Origin: Pinguiococcus pyrenoidosus
Taxonomy: Eukaryota > Sar > Pinguiophyceae > Pinguiochrysidales > Pinguiochrysidaceae
NCBI GenBank assembly: GCA_019677205.1
Contig: JAAMXY010001049.1
Coordinates: 103,096 to 167,095, forward strand
Length of the DNA stretch: 64,000 nucleotides
Direction: 5' to 3'
Shown: piece by piece, positions 63,139 through 64,000 of the stretch
How positions within the stretch are numbered: the first letter of the stretch is position 1
How the letters are laid out: each line of letters opens with the position of its first letter
Made by a program: the position numbers and the translations under genes
The notes under the pieces: generated by a model
The model's input: only the letters and a program-made list of their open reading frames with translations
Told to the model about the DNA's origin: nothing
Database searches by the model: none

Positions 63139-63801
63139 ATGTTGAACACCACCGCCATACCCCGCCGCTCTTCACGCCTAGCCCAAGCATCGAGTACAAG
63201 CAGCCTATCAGATGTCCCGAGAACACCGCCCTCCCTCCGTCAAGGCCGCCAATCGAATAGGACCCCTTCTTCACCAGCTCCCTCCACAACGCAAAGAGCA
63301 CGTCAACAGAGCCGCCGTGTTCGGCAACAATCTTTCGCGTCTTCTACATCGGCCCCTTCCATGATCACGTCCCGCGAGGCCTCCAAACTCATTGGACTAG
63401 CAGTCCGTTCCTTCTTTCCTCAAGACGCCATAGATTGGGATGGGTCAGTCGACAAGGTGATGAGAGAGCTTCTCGACCCCGGCCATTCCCCCGAATGGTC
63501 GACTGCGAGGAAGATTGCACGCCTGCCGATATCAAAAGGCGGGCTCGGGATCCTGTCTCTCGAGCGCGTGCAACCCGCGGCATTCCTGAGCTCGTTGATA
63601 GCTTCGTGTCCTGTCATAAGAGCCGCTGCTCCCGACATGTTCAAGAGAATCAAGCCCAAGCTAGACGAAGCTCTGCAGCCAGTCCCCTGCGTCATTCCCG
63701 AGAGAGGATGCTCGTTCATGAGCCAGCAAGCCGTCCAGCTGTACGCGGCGCCCCAAGCCACCATCTGGGACGAGATCACGAGATGCTCATACTCGCGGTG
63801 A
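63139..63801 (+). mobile_element. Fragment of LINE-type reverse-transcriptase polyprotein (C-terminal tail)
   Basis: ORF of 220 residues. The second half, ARKIARLPISKGGLGILSLE then RVQPAAFLSSLIASCPVI, matches the region downstream of the reverse-transcriptase domain of non-LTR (LINE) elements, where L-P-x-x-x-G-G-L-G-L ... A-x-A-A-x-x-S is common. The first half is Ser/Arg/Gln-rich without similarity. No RT catalytic YxDD box or endonuclease is present, so this is a 5'-truncated or decayed copy, or an exon of a longer element running off the window (GTGAGT follows at 63800). Whether the ATG at 63139 is used is unknown. Confidence 0.5.
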
Positions 63802-64000
63802 GTGTGAGCCTCTGCTGGTCTCCACGGCCGTGAGCCTGCGCGTCGTTGCTGAGTTGGTCGTTCATGTTCTCCGTTCTGGAATGGGATAAAGACGAATCCC
63901 ACTCGTGTCACCAATTGTGAAGCGCCTTGTAGACGAAAAAACTGGTTGGTTGCGTCGGGGACGGGACTTGTGCGCCAAGTCACCACCTCGGCGAGGATCC
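63802..64000. other. Window end after retroelement fragment
   Basis: 199 bp, possibly an intron start (GTGAGTGTGAG at 63800) or 3' part of the retroelement copy. Nothing further can be said. Confidence 0.3.

Overview
This is a GC-rich nuclear DNA window from a flagellated, photosynthetic eukaryote, most likely an alga with a secondary (red-derived) plastid such as a stramenopile, cryptophyte or haptophyte. The reasons are as follows. GT-AG introns of about 60-190 bp split roughly two thirds of the genes. Typical eukaryotic proteins are present (20S proteasome alpha subunit, ORC2, topoisomerase IB, LSM6, cyclin B, PIG-U). Conserved cilium proteins are present (CCDC113/CFAP263, TTLL9, CEP164, TTC29, a BART-domain protein). 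Two probable thylakoid-lumen proteins carry two-part leaders whose first cleavage sites read AAF and AAW, like the ASAFAP-type motif of secondary plastids. A fatty acid photodecarboxylase-type GMC flavoprotein is also present. I found no rRNA, convincing tRNA, CRISPR array, operon or phage-like feature. The phylum is an inference.

Layout. 1-3.6 kb: the end of PIG-U, then a head-to-head pair of cilium genes (CCDC113-like on -, TTLL9-like on +). 4-9.2 kb: a secreted apyrase, a BART-domain protein and a J-domain protein. 10-15.4 kb: a PH + EDR2-C protein, an unknown protein with a leader, and ubiquilin. 15.7-19.6 kb: a single-exon TYW3-kelch-TYW2 wybutosine fusion. 20-26.8 kb: cyclin B, proteasome alpha-2 and a five-exon CEP164 homologue. 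28.6-35.1 kb: a homeodomain protein, an unknown three-exon protein, a 57-residue UQCC6/BRAWNIN-like protein and an ABCG half-transporter. 35.5-41.4 kb: a calpain with an added zinc finger and ubiquitin/SUMO-type tail motifs (its first intron holds a 36-N assembly gap), then a 12-exon FAD oxidoreductase. 41.7-53.2 kb: TTC29, an ankyrin protein, topoisomerase I, a small unknown, LSM6, ORC2 and an EF-hand protein. 53.2-55.8 kb is empty. 55.8-64 kb: UDP-glucuronate 4-epimerase-like, two divergent lumen proteins, the photodecarboxylase homologue and a degenerate LINE reverse-transcriptase tail.

Genes alternate strands with little functional grouping. Recurrent themes are cilium assembly, replication and cell cycle (ORC2, TOP1, cyclin B), protein turnover (ubiquilin, proteasome, calpain with UIM/SIM-like motifs) and plastid/lipid metabolism. 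AT-rich islands sit mostly in the gaps between divergently transcribed genes and probably mark shared promoters. Exon models were built by hand from GT/AG sites, reading-frame continuity and remembered family sequences. Large antisense ORFs opposite the GC-rich genes were treated as shadows.
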